Source: DIGJ01 sp041821315
GTDB lineage: Bacteria > Bacillota > Clostridia > Lachnospirales > Lachnospiraceae
DNA: 64,000 nt
Direction: 5' to 3'
Assembly: GCA_041821315.1 (NCBI GenBank)
Contig: JBGUEO010000002.1
Location: forward strand, 164,892 to 228,891
The notes below the pieces were generated by a model. That model saw nothing but the letters and a program-made list of their open reading frames with translations. It was not told where the DNA came from and searched no databases. The translations under genes and the position numbers were made by a program. This document shows, piece by piece, positions 35,192-44,536 of the stretch. Positions within the stretch are counted from its first letter, which is position 1, and each line of letters begins with the position of its first letter.

Positions 35192-35911
35192 TTGAAGAAT
35201 ATATTTAAAAAAAATCAGATTATTATTACTGCACTGGCAATTATGCTTGCCGTTGCAGGGTACCTTAATTTCTCCAAAGAGGATGTTGTGAATACATTAA
35301 GTGAAACAGATGATTTGGCTACATATGCGGATGAGAGTACACAAGAAATTGGACTTCTTGATTTATCAGAAGAGGACATTGCACAAACAGGAGAGGAACT
35401 AGCACAAGAGGATTTGACGGTTGCGGATAATGGTGAAGTTGCTGCCAGTGAGGAAGGTACACTAAGTGCAGAAGTAGCAGAGAACAATGATGTAGTTGAT
35501 GCGGATGATGCAAATGTAGGAGAAGCAGTTATTGTTAGTAATACAATTTCGAGTGATTATTTTGCATCAGCAAGATTACAACGTGAACAAACAAGAGCAA
35601 AAAGCAAAGAATTGTTACTGGAAATTGTAAATAATGAAAATCTAGCGGATACACAAAAAACAGATGCGGTTGCAGGAATTGAGCGATTAGCCGATGTAGC
35701 TGAAAAAGAAAGTGCAACAGAAATTCTATTGGAAGCAAAGGGATTTGCAGACTCGGTTGTTAGTATTGTAGATGAAAGTGTTGATGTTATTGTAAATGCA
35801 AATGAGCTAACAGAACAACAAATTGCTCAAATTGAAGATATTGTAAAGAGAAAAACAGAAATTTCGGCAGAGAACATTGTCATTACTCCAGTAGGGGTAG
35901 CAAAAAACTGA
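35192..35911 (+). CDS. spoIIIAH: stage III sporulation protein AH
   Basis: A 239-residue single-pass protein whose outside domain binds SpoIIQ from the forespore side in Bacillus. One helix lies near residues 8-22, then a long acidic, low-complexity linker (about 30-115), then the EscJ-like domain beginning SDYFASARLQREQTRAKS and ending ENIVITPVG. It starts at TTG after AAGGAG. The linker is longer than in Bacillus, as usual in Clostridia. No spoIIQ is in the window; in Clostridia its place is often taken by another LytM protein. Last gene of the operon. Confidence 0.95.
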   Translation: MKNIFKKNQIIITALAIMLAVAGYLNFSKEDVVNTLSETDDLATYADESTQEIGLLDLSEEDIAQTGEELAQEDLTVADNGEVAASEEGTLSAEVAENNDVVDADDANVGEAVIVSNTISSDYFASARLQREQTRAKSKELLLEIVNNENLADTQKTDAVAGIERLADVAEKESATEILLEAKGFADSVVSIVDESVDVIVNANELTEQQIAQIEDIVKRKTEISAENIVITPVGVAKN

Positions 35912-35939
35912 TTGCAAATCAACGGAATTTTGATATAAT
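35912..35939 (+). promoter_or_regulatory. sigma-A-type promoter for the Asp23-like gene
   Basis: TTGCAA at 35912-35917 and TATAAT at 35934-35939 have a 16-base spacer, beginning right after the spoIIIAH stop. This allows vegetative expression of the genes that follow. Confidence 0.55.
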
Positions 35940-35980
35940 GAATATAGAATGTGGTATACTAAAGCTAGGAGGTAATAATA

Positions 35981-36370
35981 GTGAGCAAAGAAGTTGAAAA
36001 TAAAAATTCCTATAAAATGCTAGAAAATAGTAACATTGGTGAGGTACAAATTGCAGATGAGGTAATTGCAATTATTGCAGGGTTAGCTGCGACAGAGGTT
36101 GAAGGTGTTAATTCTATGGCGGGGAATGTAACCAACGAGTTAGTTGCAAAGCTTGGCATGAAAAACCTATCAAAGGGAGTTAAAGTTTTAGTAGACTCCA
36201 AGGCAGTATCTGTTGATATTACGCTTAATATGGAGTATGGATATAGCATTCCAAAAACATCAAGTCAGGTGCAAGAGAGAGTAAAACAGGCAATAGAAAA
36301 TATGACAGGTTTGCCAGTGGATGAAGTTAATATAAGGATAACTGGTGTAAAATTAGAAGGACAGAAGTAA
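35981..36370 (+). CDS. Asp23/Gls24-family envelope stress protein
   Basis: A 129-residue protein with the family blocks IADEVIAIIAGLAATEVEGV (residues 18-37) and VDITLNMEYGYSIPK. The C terminus has the NIRITGVKLE ending. Relatives (YqhY in Bacillus, adjacent to nusB) influence fatty-acid synthesis and cell-envelope stress. Here the usual accBC genes are missing between spoIIIAH and this gene. It starts at GTG after AGGAGG and is followed by a terminator. Confidence 0.93.
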   Translation: MSKEVENKNSYKMLENSNIGEVQIADEVIAIIAGLAATEVEGVNSMAGNVTNELVAKLGMKNLSKGVKVLVDSKAVSVDITLNMEYGYSIPKTSSQVQERVKQAIENMTGLPVDEVNIRITGVKLEGQK

Positions 36371-36372
36371 TA

Positions 36373-36410
36373 AAAACAACCCTTATAGTTCTTATAAGGG
36401 TTGTTTCTTA
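36373..36410 (+). terminator. terminator after the Asp23-like gene
   Basis: AAACAACCCTTATA pairs with TATAAGGGTTGTTT around a 4-base loop, then a T-rich tail. Confidence 0.8.
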
Positions 36411-36441
36411 TATGTTTTTGTATAGAACAAGGAGATAAGGA

Positions 36442-36882
36442 ATGAAGAGAAGTGAATTAAGAGAACACCTTTTTTTGATGTTGTTTCGAAAAGACTTTCA
36501 TCCAAAGGATGAGTTAAAAGAACAGATGCAGATGTATTTGAATACATCCAAAAATCTTAAAATAGAGGAAGATAGTTCCTATAAAGACTTAAGCGTGCCA
36601 ACACAAAAGGAAAAAGAATATTTGGAAAATCGCATTCTAGAAGTTTTTGATAAGTTGGATGAAATTGACGCAAAAATTGAAGCAGCAAGTGTTGGATGGA
36701 AGTTGATTCGTATAGGAAGAGTTGAACTTACAATAATACGGTTAGCAACGTTTGAGATTGTGTATGATGAAGAAATTCCTACTGGAGTAGCAATTAACGA
36801 AGCCGTCGAGCTTGCTAAAAAATTTGGAGAAGATAATTCTCCCGGGTTTGTAAATGGAATTTTAGCAAAATTTGCAGACTAA
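36442..36882 (+). CDS. nusB: transcription antitermination factor NusB
   Basis: NusB with NusE binds boxA RNA to keep polymerase running through rRNA operons. The 146-residue helical protein has the N-terminal RSELREHLFLMLF block and the C-terminal signatures IGRVELTIIRLATFEI and INEAVELAKKFGEDNSPGFV-type ending GILAKF. A low-complexity insertion near residues 30-55 is typical of Clostridial forms. It heads nusB-xseA-xseB-ispA-dxs-tlyA; folD, present here in Bacillus, is absent. Confidence 0.95.
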   Translation: MKRSELREHLFLMLFRKDFHPKDELKEQMQMYLNTSKNLKIEEDSSYKDLSVPTQKEKEYLENRILEVFDKLDEIDAKIEAASVGWKLIRIGRVELTIIRLATFEIVYDEEIPTGVAINEAVELAKKFGEDNSPGFVNGILAKFAD

Positions 36883-36898
36883 GAAAGTTGGAACTACA

Positions 36899-38113
36899 AT
36901 GAAAGAATCGATTTATTCGGTTTCGCAAGTTAATATATATATCAAAAATATGTTTTCAAGAGAAGCCATACTTCAACAAATATATGTAAAAGGAGAAGTG
37001 TCTAATTGCAAATATCATAGTTCTGGACACATTTATTTTACATTGAAGGATAGTAAGGGGCAGATGACCTGTGTGATGTTTGCAGGTCAACGAAGTGGCC
37101 TTTCTTTTCGTATGTCTGAAGGCCAAAGTGTTATTGTTTTAGGAACCATTAGTGTCTATGAGCGAGATGGGAAATATCAGATGTATGCAAAGCAAATTAT
37201 GCTAGATGGTCAGGGTGCACTTTATGAACAATATGAACGACAAAAAGAAAAATTAATGGAGCTAGGGCTTTTTGATGAAACATTAAAACGACCGATTAAG
37301 CGTTACAACAAAACGATAGGTATTGTGACAGCAAGTACAGGAGCTGCAATTCAGGATATTCGAACGATTTCAAACCGACGAAATCCATATGCTCAGTTAA
37401 TCTTGTATCCTGCAAAAGTACAAGGCGATGGAGCAAAAGATACGATAGTGGATGGGATTGAGTATTTGGATCAGTTGGGTGTGGATGTGATTATTATAGG
37501 ACGTGGAGGCGGATCGATTGAAGATTTGTGGGCGTTTAATGAAGAAGAGGTTGCTTGGGCAATTTTTAATTGTAAAACCCCTGTTATATCTGCAGTTGGC
37601 CATGAAACTGATACAACAATTGCCGATTATGTAGCAGATTTACGGGCTCCTACTCCTTCTGCTGCTGCCGAATTAGCGGTTATCTCTATCTATGATTTGA
37701 TGCAAAGTCTAGACAATATGCAATATACGCTTAACCGATATATGAATCAAAAGCTTCGTATGCTTGAATCAAATTTAGAAAAATATCAAATACGGTTATC
37801 TCATGCCGAACCATTTTATCAAATCCGTCAAAAACGGCAATATTTAATCGACGTTCAAATAAAATTAGAATCTATTATGGAGTCCAATCTTCAAAGAAAA
37901 CGTCATATACTAGCGATTTACATAGAAAGAATGCGTGGATTATCTCCCTTGGAACGACTGAATCAAGGATATGGTTTTGTATCCGATAAAGAAGGAAAAG
38001 CCTTGCGTTCAATCAATGCGATAAAAGCTGGAGATAACATTACCATTGACTTTATCGATGGAAAAGTAAGGGCAATCGTCAATCGAAAAGAAAGAATAAA
38101 AAGGATGTGTTAA
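36899..38113 (+). CDS. xseA: exodeoxyribonuclease VII large subunit
   Basis: Catalytic subunit of ExoVII, a single-strand DNA exonuclease. The 404-residue protein has an N-terminal OB fold (GHIYFTLKD, CVMFAGQ), then the nuclease core with ASTGAAIQDI, IIGRGGGSIEDLWAFNEE and SAVGHETDTTIADYVAD, and a helical C terminus ending in GYGFV. The ATG at 36899 is preferred over one at 36872 inside nusB, which would add an unrelated leader. It lies one base before xseB. Confidence 0.95.
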   Translation: MKESIYSVSQVNIYIKNMFSREAILQQIYVKGEVSNCKYHSSGHIYFTLKDSKGQMTCVMFAGQRSGLSFRMSEGQSVIVLGTISVYERDGKYQMYAKQIMLDGQGALYEQYERQKEKLMELGLFDETLKRPIKRYNKTIGIVTASTGAAIQDIRTISNRRNPYAQLILYPAKVQGDGAKDTIVDGIEYLDQLGVDVIIIGRGGGSIEDLWAFNEEEVAWAIFNCKTPVISAVGHETDTTIADYVADLRAPTPSAAAELAVISIYDLMQSLDNMQYTLNRYMNQKLRMLESNLEKYQIRLSHAEPFYQIRQKRQYLIDVQIKLESIMESNLQRKRHILAIYIERMRGLSPLERLNQGYGFVSDKEGKALRSINAIKAGDNITIDFIDGKVRAIVNRKERIKRMC

Positions 38114-38114
38114 T

Positions 38115-38324
38115 ATGGCAAAGGGAAAAAATTTGGAAGCCTCAATGGAAGCATTGGAACAGGTGTTGCAGGAACTAGAACAAGAGGATATAAGTCTAGA
38201 AAACTCCTTTCAACTTTATCAAGAGGGTATGAAACTGCTAAAAGAATGCAATAATTCCATTGATAAAGTAGAGAAGCAAATGATTATTTTGAATGAAAAA
38301 GAAATCAAACAAGAGGAGTCATAG
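38115..38324 (+). CDS. xseB: exodeoxyribonuclease VII small subunit
   Basis: A 69-residue helical protein that binds the large subunit. LEQVLQELEQEDISLENSF followed by YQEGMKLLKECN is the family pattern. A short ribosome site (AAGGATG) precedes the ATG. It is followed without gap by ispA. Confidence 0.94.
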   Translation: MAKGKNLEASMEALEQVLQELEQEDISLENSFQLYQEGMKLLKECNNSIDKVEKQMIILNEKEIKQEES

Positions 38325-39215
38325 ATGGATTTTGAAAAAGAATTAAATCTTCGAATTGAAGAAGTGGAAAAGACAATTTTGACTTTTTTACCAAACGAAG
38401 AAAATTATCAAAAACGAATTATAGAAGCAATGAATTATAGTGTATGTTCTGGAGGGAAGCGTTTGCGTCCTTTATTTATTCAAGAGACGTATCGTCTGTT
38501 TGGTGGAGAACATTATGAAGTTATAAAACCGTTTATGGCTGCATTAGAAATGATTCACACGTATTCGCTGGTACATGACGATTTGCCAGCAATGGATAAT
38601 GATGAGTATCGCAGAGGAAGAAAGACAACACATGCTGTGTATGGAGAAGCCATGGGTATTTTAGCAGGTGATGCATTGTTAAATTATGCATTTGAAACGG
38701 CTTGTAAGGCATTTGAGGAATCGAATAATCCGCATGTGGTTGCCAGGGCGTTAACGGTATTATCCAATAAAGCTGGAATCTATGGTATGATAGGTGGACA
38801 AGTTGTCGATGTTATGTCGTCAGAAATGGAACTTACAATTGATAAAATAGAATTTATACATCGATTGAAAACAAGTGCATTAATCGAAGCAGCTATGATG
38901 ATTGGGGCTATTTTGGCCGGAGCATCCAAACAAGAAGTAGCAATTGTTGAAAAGGCAGCAGGGTTGATTGGATTTGCATTTCAAATACAAGATGATGTAC
39001 TAGATGTTACCAGTACCTCGGATATACTGGGAAAGCCCACACATAGTGATGAAAAGAATCATAAGACAACATATGTAACAATTGTTGGAATAAAACAGGC
39101 ACAAGAGGATGTAAAAAGATATTCAAAACAAGCAATCGAATTGATCGGTGGATTAGATAAAGATAATGCATTTTTAGAAGCTCTGATTTCTTATCTGATT
39201 TGTAGAAAGAAGTAA
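38325..39215 (+). CDS. ispA: farnesyl diphosphate synthase
   Basis: Condenses dimethylallyl and isopentenyl diphosphates to farnesyl diphosphate for undecaprenyl and quinone precursors. The 296-residue helical protein has the first aspartate-rich motif DDLPAMDND at about residues 85-93 and the second, DDVLD, near 224-228, with the product-limiting residues of the FPP type before the first motif. The ATG directly follows the xseB stop, with AGAGGAG inside xseB. It sits next to dxs, as in most Firmicutes. Confidence 0.96.
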   Translation: MDFEKELNLRIEEVEKTILTFLPNEENYQKRIIEAMNYSVCSGGKRLRPLFIQETYRLFGGEHYEVIKPFMAALEMIHTYSLVHDDLPAMDNDEYRRGRKTTHAVYGEAMGILAGDALLNYAFETACKAFEESNNPHVVARALTVLSNKAGIYGMIGGQVVDVMSSEMELTIDKIEFIHRLKTSALIEAAMMIGAILAGASKQEVAIVEKAAGLIGFAFQIQDDVLDVTSTSDILGKPTHSDEKNHKTTYVTIVGIKQAQEDVKRYSKQAIELIGGLDKDNAFLEALISYLICRKK

Positions 39216-39228
39216 GGAAGGTGTAGAT

Positions 39229-41097
39229 TTGCCTACATTATTAGAACAAATAAAAGAACCCAATGATATAAAAAAAATAGAATCAGATGAAATGGAACGA
39301 TTAGCAAAAGAGATTCGTCAATTTTTGATTCGTTCCATAAGCAAAACAGGAGGACATTTAGCGTCTAATTTAGGAACGGTTGAACTTACGATGGCAATCC
39401 ATTTGACACTTGATTTTCCAAAGGATAAATTAGTATGGGATGTTGGACATCAAGCATATACACATAAAATTTTAACCGGGCGGAAAGATAACTTTTCAAA
39501 ACTTCGTCAATATGGTGGTATGAGTGGCTTTCCAAAGAGGAAGGAAAGTGATTGTGATGCATTTGATACGGGGCATAGTTCGACATCTATATCGGCGGCA
39601 CTGGGTCTTGCAAAGGCAAGGGATATAAAAAATGAAACGCATAAAGTCTATGCTGTAATTGGAGATGGAGCTTTGTCGGGGGGTATGGCTTACGAAGCAT
39701 TGAATAATGCAGCAAGACTGAAATCCAATATGATTATTGTGTTAAATGATAATAATATGTCGATTTCAGAAAATGTAGGAGGCATGGCAAATTATCTTGG
39801 AAAAATCCGCACGGCAAGTAGTTATCAGAATTTGAAGGGCGGTGTCGAAAGTGCAATTCGGAGTGTGCCAAAGGTAGGAAACCTAGTTGCAGATAAGATA
39901 AAACGATCAAAGGATAGCTTGAAACGCTTATTTATCCCTGGTATGCTGTTTGAAGATATGGGAATTACTTATATAGGTCCCATTGATGGACATGATATTT
40001 CTGAAATGGTAAAAGCGTTTCAAAGCGCACAACGAGCAAAAAAAGCAGTTCTTGTCCATGTTGTAACTAAAAAAGGCAAAGGCTATTCCTATGCGGAACG
40101 TATTCCTTCGAAGTATCATGGGATTGATCCGTTTGATATTCAAAGCGGGGAAGCGGTTGCAAAAGGAAAGGAAGAGACGTATACTGCTGTTTTTGGTGAT
40201 ACCTTGTTAAGGGAAGCAAGTAAAAATCCACAAATTGCAGCTGTTTGTGCAGCAATGCCATCTGGGACTGGACTTATGAATTTTAGAAAAACATTTCCAG
40301 AGCGCTTTTTTGATGTTGGAATTGCAGAGGAACATGCTGTAACATTTGCAGCGGGTCTTGCAGCAGGAGGATTACATCCTGTAGTAGCAATATATTCCAC
40401 TTTTTTACAAAGAGCATATGATCAAATACTGCACGATGTATGTTTGGATAACTTGCCGGTTACCTTCGCTATTGATCGTGCGGGTTTAGTAGGAAGCGAT
40501 GGCGAGACACATCAAGGGGTATTTGACCTTTCTTTTTTATCCAATATACCAAATTTAACGATTCTCTCACCAAAAAACAAGAAAGAATTCATAGGGATGC
40601 TGCAATGGGCATTTCGTTACGATGGGCCAGTTGCGCTTCGCTATCCAAGAGGAGCTATATATATGGGGCTGAGTGAGTATATGGCACCAATTGTATATCA
40701 AATGAGTGAATGTATTACACGTGGAAAACAAATTGTTTTATTGGCAGTAGGCTCTATGAATGAAGTTGCGAATGAGATTTGTGAGCGTTTGCGACAGGAT
40801 GGCTATGAGCCAACACATGTGAATGTAAGATTTGTAAAACCAATTGATACACAAATATTGGATGAGTTATTAAAGGATCATGACCTATTTGTGACATTGG
40901 AAGAGAATGTTCAAATTGGTGGATTTGGACAAAGGGTATCGGATTATCTGATGACAAAAAAGTTGGTAACGAATGTTAGCGTTTTGAATATTTCGATACC
41001 GGATGAATATATTGAACATGGAAATACAGACATCCTAAAAGAAAAATTGGGACTTGATGCAGATTCTATTGTGGAAAGGATTATGAAATTAATATGA
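39229..41097 (+). CDS. dxs: 1-deoxy-D-xylulose-5-phosphate synthase
   Basis: First enzyme of the MEP isoprenoid pathway; joins pyruvate and glyceraldehyde-3-phosphate using thiamine diphosphate. The 622-residue single chain has WDVGHQAYTHKILTGR, the ThDP motif GDGALSGG closing with NDNNMSIS, and the transketolase-like pyrimidine domain with DVGIAEEHAVTFAAGLA, whose Glu is catalytic. The start is TTG at 39229 after AAGGAAGG. tlyA overlaps its end by 4 bases (ATGA). Confidence 0.97.
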   Translation: MPTLLEQIKEPNDIKKIESDEMERLAKEIRQFLIRSISKTGGHLASNLGTVELTMAIHLTLDFPKDKLVWDVGHQAYTHKILTGRKDNFSKLRQYGGMSGFPKRKESDCDAFDTGHSSTSISAALGLAKARDIKNETHKVYAVIGDGALSGGMAYEALNNAARLKSNMIIVLNDNNMSISENVGGMANYLGKIRTASSYQNLKGGVESAIRSVPKVGNLVADKIKRSKDSLKRLFIPGMLFEDMGITYIGPIDGHDISEMVKAFQSAQRAKKAVLVHVVTKKGKGYSYAERIPSKYHGIDPFDIQSGEAVAKGKEETYTAVFGDTLLREASKNPQIAAVCAAMPSGTGLMNFRKTFPERFFDVGIAEEHAVTFAAGLAAGGLHPVVAIYSTFLQRAYDQILHDVCLDNLPVTFAIDRAGLVGSDGETHQGVFDLSFLSNIPNLTILSPKNKKEFIGMLQWAFRYDGPVALRYPRGAIYMGLSEYMAPIVYQMSECITRGKQIVLLAVGSMNEVANEICERLRQDGYEPTHVNVRFVKPIDTQILDELLKDHDLFVTLEENVQIGGFGQRVSDYLMTKKLVTNVSVLNISIPDEYIEHGNTDILKEKLGLDADSIVERIMKLI

Positions 41098-41906
41098 AAG
41101 AACGCTTAGATGTGCTTTTGGTAAAGCGTGGGTTAGCAGAGTCAAGAGAAAAGGCCAAAGCAATTATTATGTCAGGAAATGTGTTTGTTGCAAACCAAAG
41201 AGAAGATAAAGCTGGAAGTACGTTTGAAGATACCGCAGAGATTCTTGTAAAGGGTGGTGGTATGAAATACGTGAGTCGTGGTGGATATAAGCTTGAGAAA
41301 GCAATGAGCGAATTTCAGGTGAATGTAGTGGATAAGATTTGCATGGACGTCGGATCCTCTACCGGTGGCTTTACGGATTGTATGTTGCAAAATGGTGCAA
41401 ATAAGGTATATGCGGTTGATGTTGGAACGAATCAGCTTGTATGGAAATTGAGACAGGATGAACGCGTGGTTTGTATGGAAAAAACAAATATTCGATATCT
41501 AACCAAAGAAGAAATCTCTGATGAAATTGCATTTGCATCCATTGATGTTGCATTTATTTCATTAACGAAGGTGTTGTCACCTGTTTATGAACTTTTAGGT
41601 AGCGATGGATGTGTAGTTTGCTTGATTAAACCACAGTTTGAAGCCGGAAGAGAAAAGGTTGGAAAAAAAGGAGTTGTTCGTGATAAAGTAGTACATCGGG
41701 ATGTGATTCATGCGATATTTGATTATGCAAAAAGTATAGGTTTTACAATTGTAAATCTTGACTTTTCACCGATTAAAGGTCCAGAGGGTAATATTGAATA
41801 TTTGATGGAACTAAAAAAAGGATACCAGCAGGCAGAAAGTTTGGTAGGCGTACCAATCGATATTCATGCCATTGTAGAAGCAGCACATGATAAGTTAGAT
41901 GTGTAG
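41094..41906 (+). CDS. tlyA: TlyA-family rRNA 2'-O-methyltransferase (hemolysin-like)
   Basis: A 270-residue protein with an N-terminal S4 RNA-binding domain (ERLDVLLVKRGLAESREKAK) and an FtsJ-type methyltransferase domain with the SAM motif DVGSSTGGFTDCML near 83-96. The K-D-K-E type residues fit 2'-O-methylation: LIKPQFEAG is the conserved lysine block. In Mycobacterium TlyA methylates 16S and 23S rRNA; membrane-lysis claims for the family are disputed. ATGA overlap with dxs. Confidence 0.93.
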   Translation: MKERLDVLLVKRGLAESREKAKAIIMSGNVFVANQREDKAGSTFEDTAEILVKGGGMKYVSRGGYKLEKAMSEFQVNVVDKICMDVGSSTGGFTDCMLQNGANKVYAVDVGTNQLVWKLRQDERVVCMEKTNIRYLTKEEISDEIAFASIDVAFISLTKVLSPVYELLGSDGCVVCLIKPQFEAGREKVGKKGVVRDKVVHRDVIHAIFDYAKSIGFTIVNLDFSPIKGPEGNIEYLMELKKGYQQAESLVGVPIDIHAIVEAAHDKLDV

Positions 41907-41930
41907 TAAGAAAACAAGAATGGGGAATAT

Positions 41931-42785
41931 ATGGAAAAGTTTTGTGTAATAACAAATGCGGATAAAGACCGTGAATATGAGACGGCAAACTATATCTTGG
42001 ATTTTCTCACTTCAAGGGGGAAATCTTGTCTTTTGATTCGTGACCGCTTTATTGATGATGATATTGGAAAGTATGCAGAATTTGAAGAAATTCCAAAGGA
42101 TACGCAGTGTATCATTGTACTTGGGGGAGATGGTACCATGATTCAGGCAGCAAATGATTTGAATGAATTAGAGATCCCAATTTTGGGTGTAAACCTAGGT
42201 ACACTTGGATTTTTAACGGAAGTAGAGAAACAAGATATTGAGTCTTCGTTAGAAGATTTATTTCATAATAAATATCAAGTTGAAAATAGAATTATGTTAA
42301 AAGGAATGGTAAAATGGCATGACTATGAAGGAACTGCACTCAATGATTTTGTAATTAGTAAAACAGGAGGGTGTCGTTTAATCGAACTAGAAGTCTATGT
42401 AGACAATGAGTTTATTGATACTTATGTAGCGGATGGAGTTATTGTATCGACTCCAACTGGGTCAACCGGCTATAATTTATCAGCAGGGGGTCCTGTACTT
42501 GCACCGAAGGTACAAGCAATGATTATAACGCCAATATGTCCACATTCCTTAAATAAAAGGAGCCTAGTCGTCGATTCGGATAGTAATGTCTTGATACGTG
42601 TTGGAAAAACAAAAGAGATTACGGATGATGCGGCAGTTATGATTACCGATGGGAACGAAATTCTTTATTTAAAGACAGGCGAGAGCATTGAAATTATTCG
42701 TGCTAAAAAAGATGCAAGAATTATTAAATTATCCGAATTTAGCTTTTTTAAGCGTATGCGTCAAAAATTAAGCCGTGATGTATAA
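41931..42785 (+). CDS. nadK: NAD kinase
   Basis: Makes NADP from NAD. The 284-residue protein has GGDGTMIQAA near 66-75, LGVNLGTLGFLTEV near 88-101, and TPTGSTGYNLSAGGP near 176-190, the three hallmark blocks. The C terminus is basic. In this gene neighbourhood argR normally follows before recN; here a YebC-type gene and about 9 kb of other genes follow instead. Confidence 0.96.
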   Translation: MEKFCVITNADKDREYETANYILDFLTSRGKSCLLIRDRFIDDDIGKYAEFEEIPKDTQCIIVLGGDGTMIQAANDLNELEIPILGVNLGTLGFLTEVEKQDIESSLEDLFHNKYQVENRIMLKGMVKWHDYEGTALNDFVISKTGGCRLIELEVYVDNEFIDTYVADGVIVSTPTGSTGYNLSAGGPVLAPKVQAMIITPICPHSLNKRSLVVDSDSNVLIRVGKTKEITDDAAVMITDGNEILYLKTGESIEIIRAKKDARIIKLSEFSFFKRMRQKLSRDV

Positions 42786-42797
42786 GTAAATCGGGAC

Positions 42798-42826
42798 TTG
42801 TAAGAAAACAAAATTAGTGGTATTAT
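42798..42826 (+). promoter_or_regulatory. sigma-A-type promoter for the YebC/PmpR gene
   Basis: TTGTAA (42798-42803) and TATTAT (42821-42826) have a 17-base spacer, just after nadK. Confidence 0.55.
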
Positions 42827-42859
42827 GTACAAGATATTTTTATAAAAAGGAGAAATGGT

Positions 42860-43588
42860 ATGTCAGGACATTCAAAATTTGCAAATATTAAACATAAAAA
42901 AGAAAGAAATGATGCTACAAAAGGAAAAATCTTTACTATTATCGGGAGAGAAATTGCAGTTGCCGTAAAAGAAGGTGGAGCGGATCCTATAAATAATTCT
43001 AGATTACGTGACGTTGTTGCAAAAGCAAAAGCTAATAATATGCCAAATGATACCATCGATCGTGGTATTAAAAAGGCAGCAGGGGATGCAAATTCTGTAA
43101 ACTATGAAACCATTACATACGAAGGATATGGTCCTAGTGGAACAGCAATTATCGTAGTCGCGCTGACTGACAATAAAAATCGTACAGCAGCGAACGTTCG
43201 TAGTGCATTTACCAAAGGAAGCGGAAGTATCGGAACGCAAGGATGTGTATCGTTTATGTTCGATAAAAAAGGGCAGATTATTATTGATAAGGAAGAATGC
43301 AGTATGGATGCAGATGATCTTATGATGGTAGCACTCGATGCAGGAGCAGAAGATTTTGCAGAGGAAGAAGATAGCTTTGAAATTCTTACAGACCCAGATA
43401 ATTTTAGTGAGGTTCGTGAAGCACTAGAAGCACAAAATATTCCAATGGCACAGGCAGATGTGACCATGATACCGCAAACCTATGTGGAATTAACTGACGA
43501 ACAGGATGTAAAGAATATTAATCGTACCTTAGATTTACTCAATGAAGATGATGATGTGCAGGAAGTGCACCACAACTGGGATGAGTAA
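42860..43588 (+). CDS. YebC/PmpR-family protein
   Basis: A 242-residue member of the YebC family. Long annotated as transcription regulators, some members have more recently been linked to translation at polyproline stretches. The N-terminal signature is MSGHSKFANIKHKKERNDA, then TYEGYGPSGTAI, NKNRTAANVRSAFTKGSGS and an acidic C-terminal half. The length and all blocks are normal. It starts after AAAGGAG and has its own promoter. It is usually found near ruvABC, so its position after nadK is unusual and marks the left edge of the accessory region. Confidence 0.93.
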   Translation: MSGHSKFANIKHKKERNDATKGKIFTIIGREIAVAVKEGGADPINNSRLRDVVAKAKANNMPNDTIDRGIKKAAGDANSVNYETITYEGYGPSGTAIIVVALTDNKNRTAANVRSAFTKGSGSIGTQGCVSFMFDKKGQIIIDKEECSMDADDLMMVALDAGAEDFAEEEDSFEILTDPDNFSEVREALEAQNIPMAQADVTMIPQTYVELTDEQDVKNINRTLDLLNEDDDVQEVHHNWDE

Positions 43589-43631
43589 GGGGACAATTCA
43601 AGAAACCTAATGTTTTTTGCTTCGAACTGCA

Positions 43632-43892
43632 CTATCTGACGTTAGAGGAAGAATGATGGAGATTGAAATTACCTATATTCCAAAGTCTTTCAATATGGTT
43701 CAAATAGTGCGGTTTTTTGTAGTAAATTTCCAAAATCAAAATGAAAGTACCACACATCGGGCATTTCAATGGATCATCTTCATTCTTGTTATAATGAAAG
43801 GTGACGAAATCCCCATCATATTTTATGCTTTTTACGTTGAAATCATAATATCTAGACACTATTCCACTTATCGCTTTACAACAATACCCCAA
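43632..43892 (-). pseudogene. transposase remnant (Y2/IS91-type C-terminal pieces)
   Basis: An 86-residue frame that reads like joined pieces of a Y2 transposase. IKYDGDFVTFHYNKNEDD resembles the block after the catalytic region, and it runs directly into CPMCGT and LEIYYKK, which in such transposases occur near the C terminus about 60 residues later. No start, ribosome site or catalytic residues are evident, and the frame overlaps the end of the pentapeptide gene. It is best seen as an internally deleted relic. The family call is by pattern memory and moderate. Confidence 0.5.
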
Positions 43893-44521
43893 ATGTTAAT
43901 TAAATCTGCTGCTTGAAACATATTGATAATAGCACCTTTCAACTCAATAGGAGGTGCGGATACCGTTGGTGCAATCAATTCATTATTAGTAAAATCAACT
44001 GTTGCTAGCATAGTTTTACAAAAGTTGTTCTTTAAAAACTTACATTCTTTTGCTTTAAAGTTTTTCAATTTTGCGTCCGTTATAGACGATTCAGTAAAGT
44101 CAATTTGTTCAAAAAAAACATCTGTCATTTTTGTTTTATCAAAATATGAGTATTGAAAATTTGAATATTCAAAAGTTGTTTTTTTTATAACAGTATCGCT
44201 CATATTTATCCCCATACATTTACAAGAAACAAATTTGCATCCGTCAAAATAGGCATCCACAAATTTACTATTTGACAAATCACAAGATTGAAATACAACA
44301 TCAACAAAGCTTGATTTTTCGAAGTTGCAATTATGAAAGGTACAATTTTCAAAAATACTTTCTTTGATTTCAATATTGTAAAAGTCTTCTTCTTGAATTA
44401 TTGATTCACTGGTTTTTATTTCAGATATTGGCAGTTCTGCTAAAAGAAAATCCTGAGAGTAGGAAAAAAAGTCCGCTATTAGTATAAACTCTTTTTGCAA
44501 ATGAGAACTAATTTTATTCAT
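43868..44521 (-). CDS. pentapeptide-repeat protein
   Basis: A 217-residue protein. From about residue 45 to 165 it repeats five-residue units with a central Phe/Leu and frequent Cys/Ser/Asn, for example FENCTFHNCNFEKSSF, SKFVDAYFDGCKF and SNFQYSYF, which fold as a right-handed quadrilateral helix. Length and the C-terminal helix-like tail (FQAADLINIWGIVVK) recall gyrase-protecting Qnr/MfpA-type proteins, but sequence alone cannot show that activity. ATG 44521 follows GGTGAT at a good distance; GTG 44533 lies inside that site. It starts 15 bases after the shortened nitroreductase gene, in one minus-strand operon. Confidence 0.85.
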   Translation of the reverse strand: MNKISSHLQKEFILIADFFSYSQDFLLAELPISEIKTSESIIQEEDFYNIEIKESIFENCTFHNCNFEKSSFVDVVFQSCDLSNSKFVDAYFDGCKFVSCKCMGINMSDTVIKKTTFEYSNFQYSYFDKTKMTDVFFEQIDFTESSITDAKLKNFKAKECKFLKNNFCKTMLATVDFTNNELIAPTVSAPPIELKGAIINMFQAADLINIWGIVVKR

Positions 44522-44536
44522 AATATAAATCACCGT

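Noticed and set aside
43617..43916. A plus-strand 99-codon frame after the YebC gene
   Set aside because: No ribosome site, and the opposite strand carries recognisable transposase-like and pentapeptide sequence.
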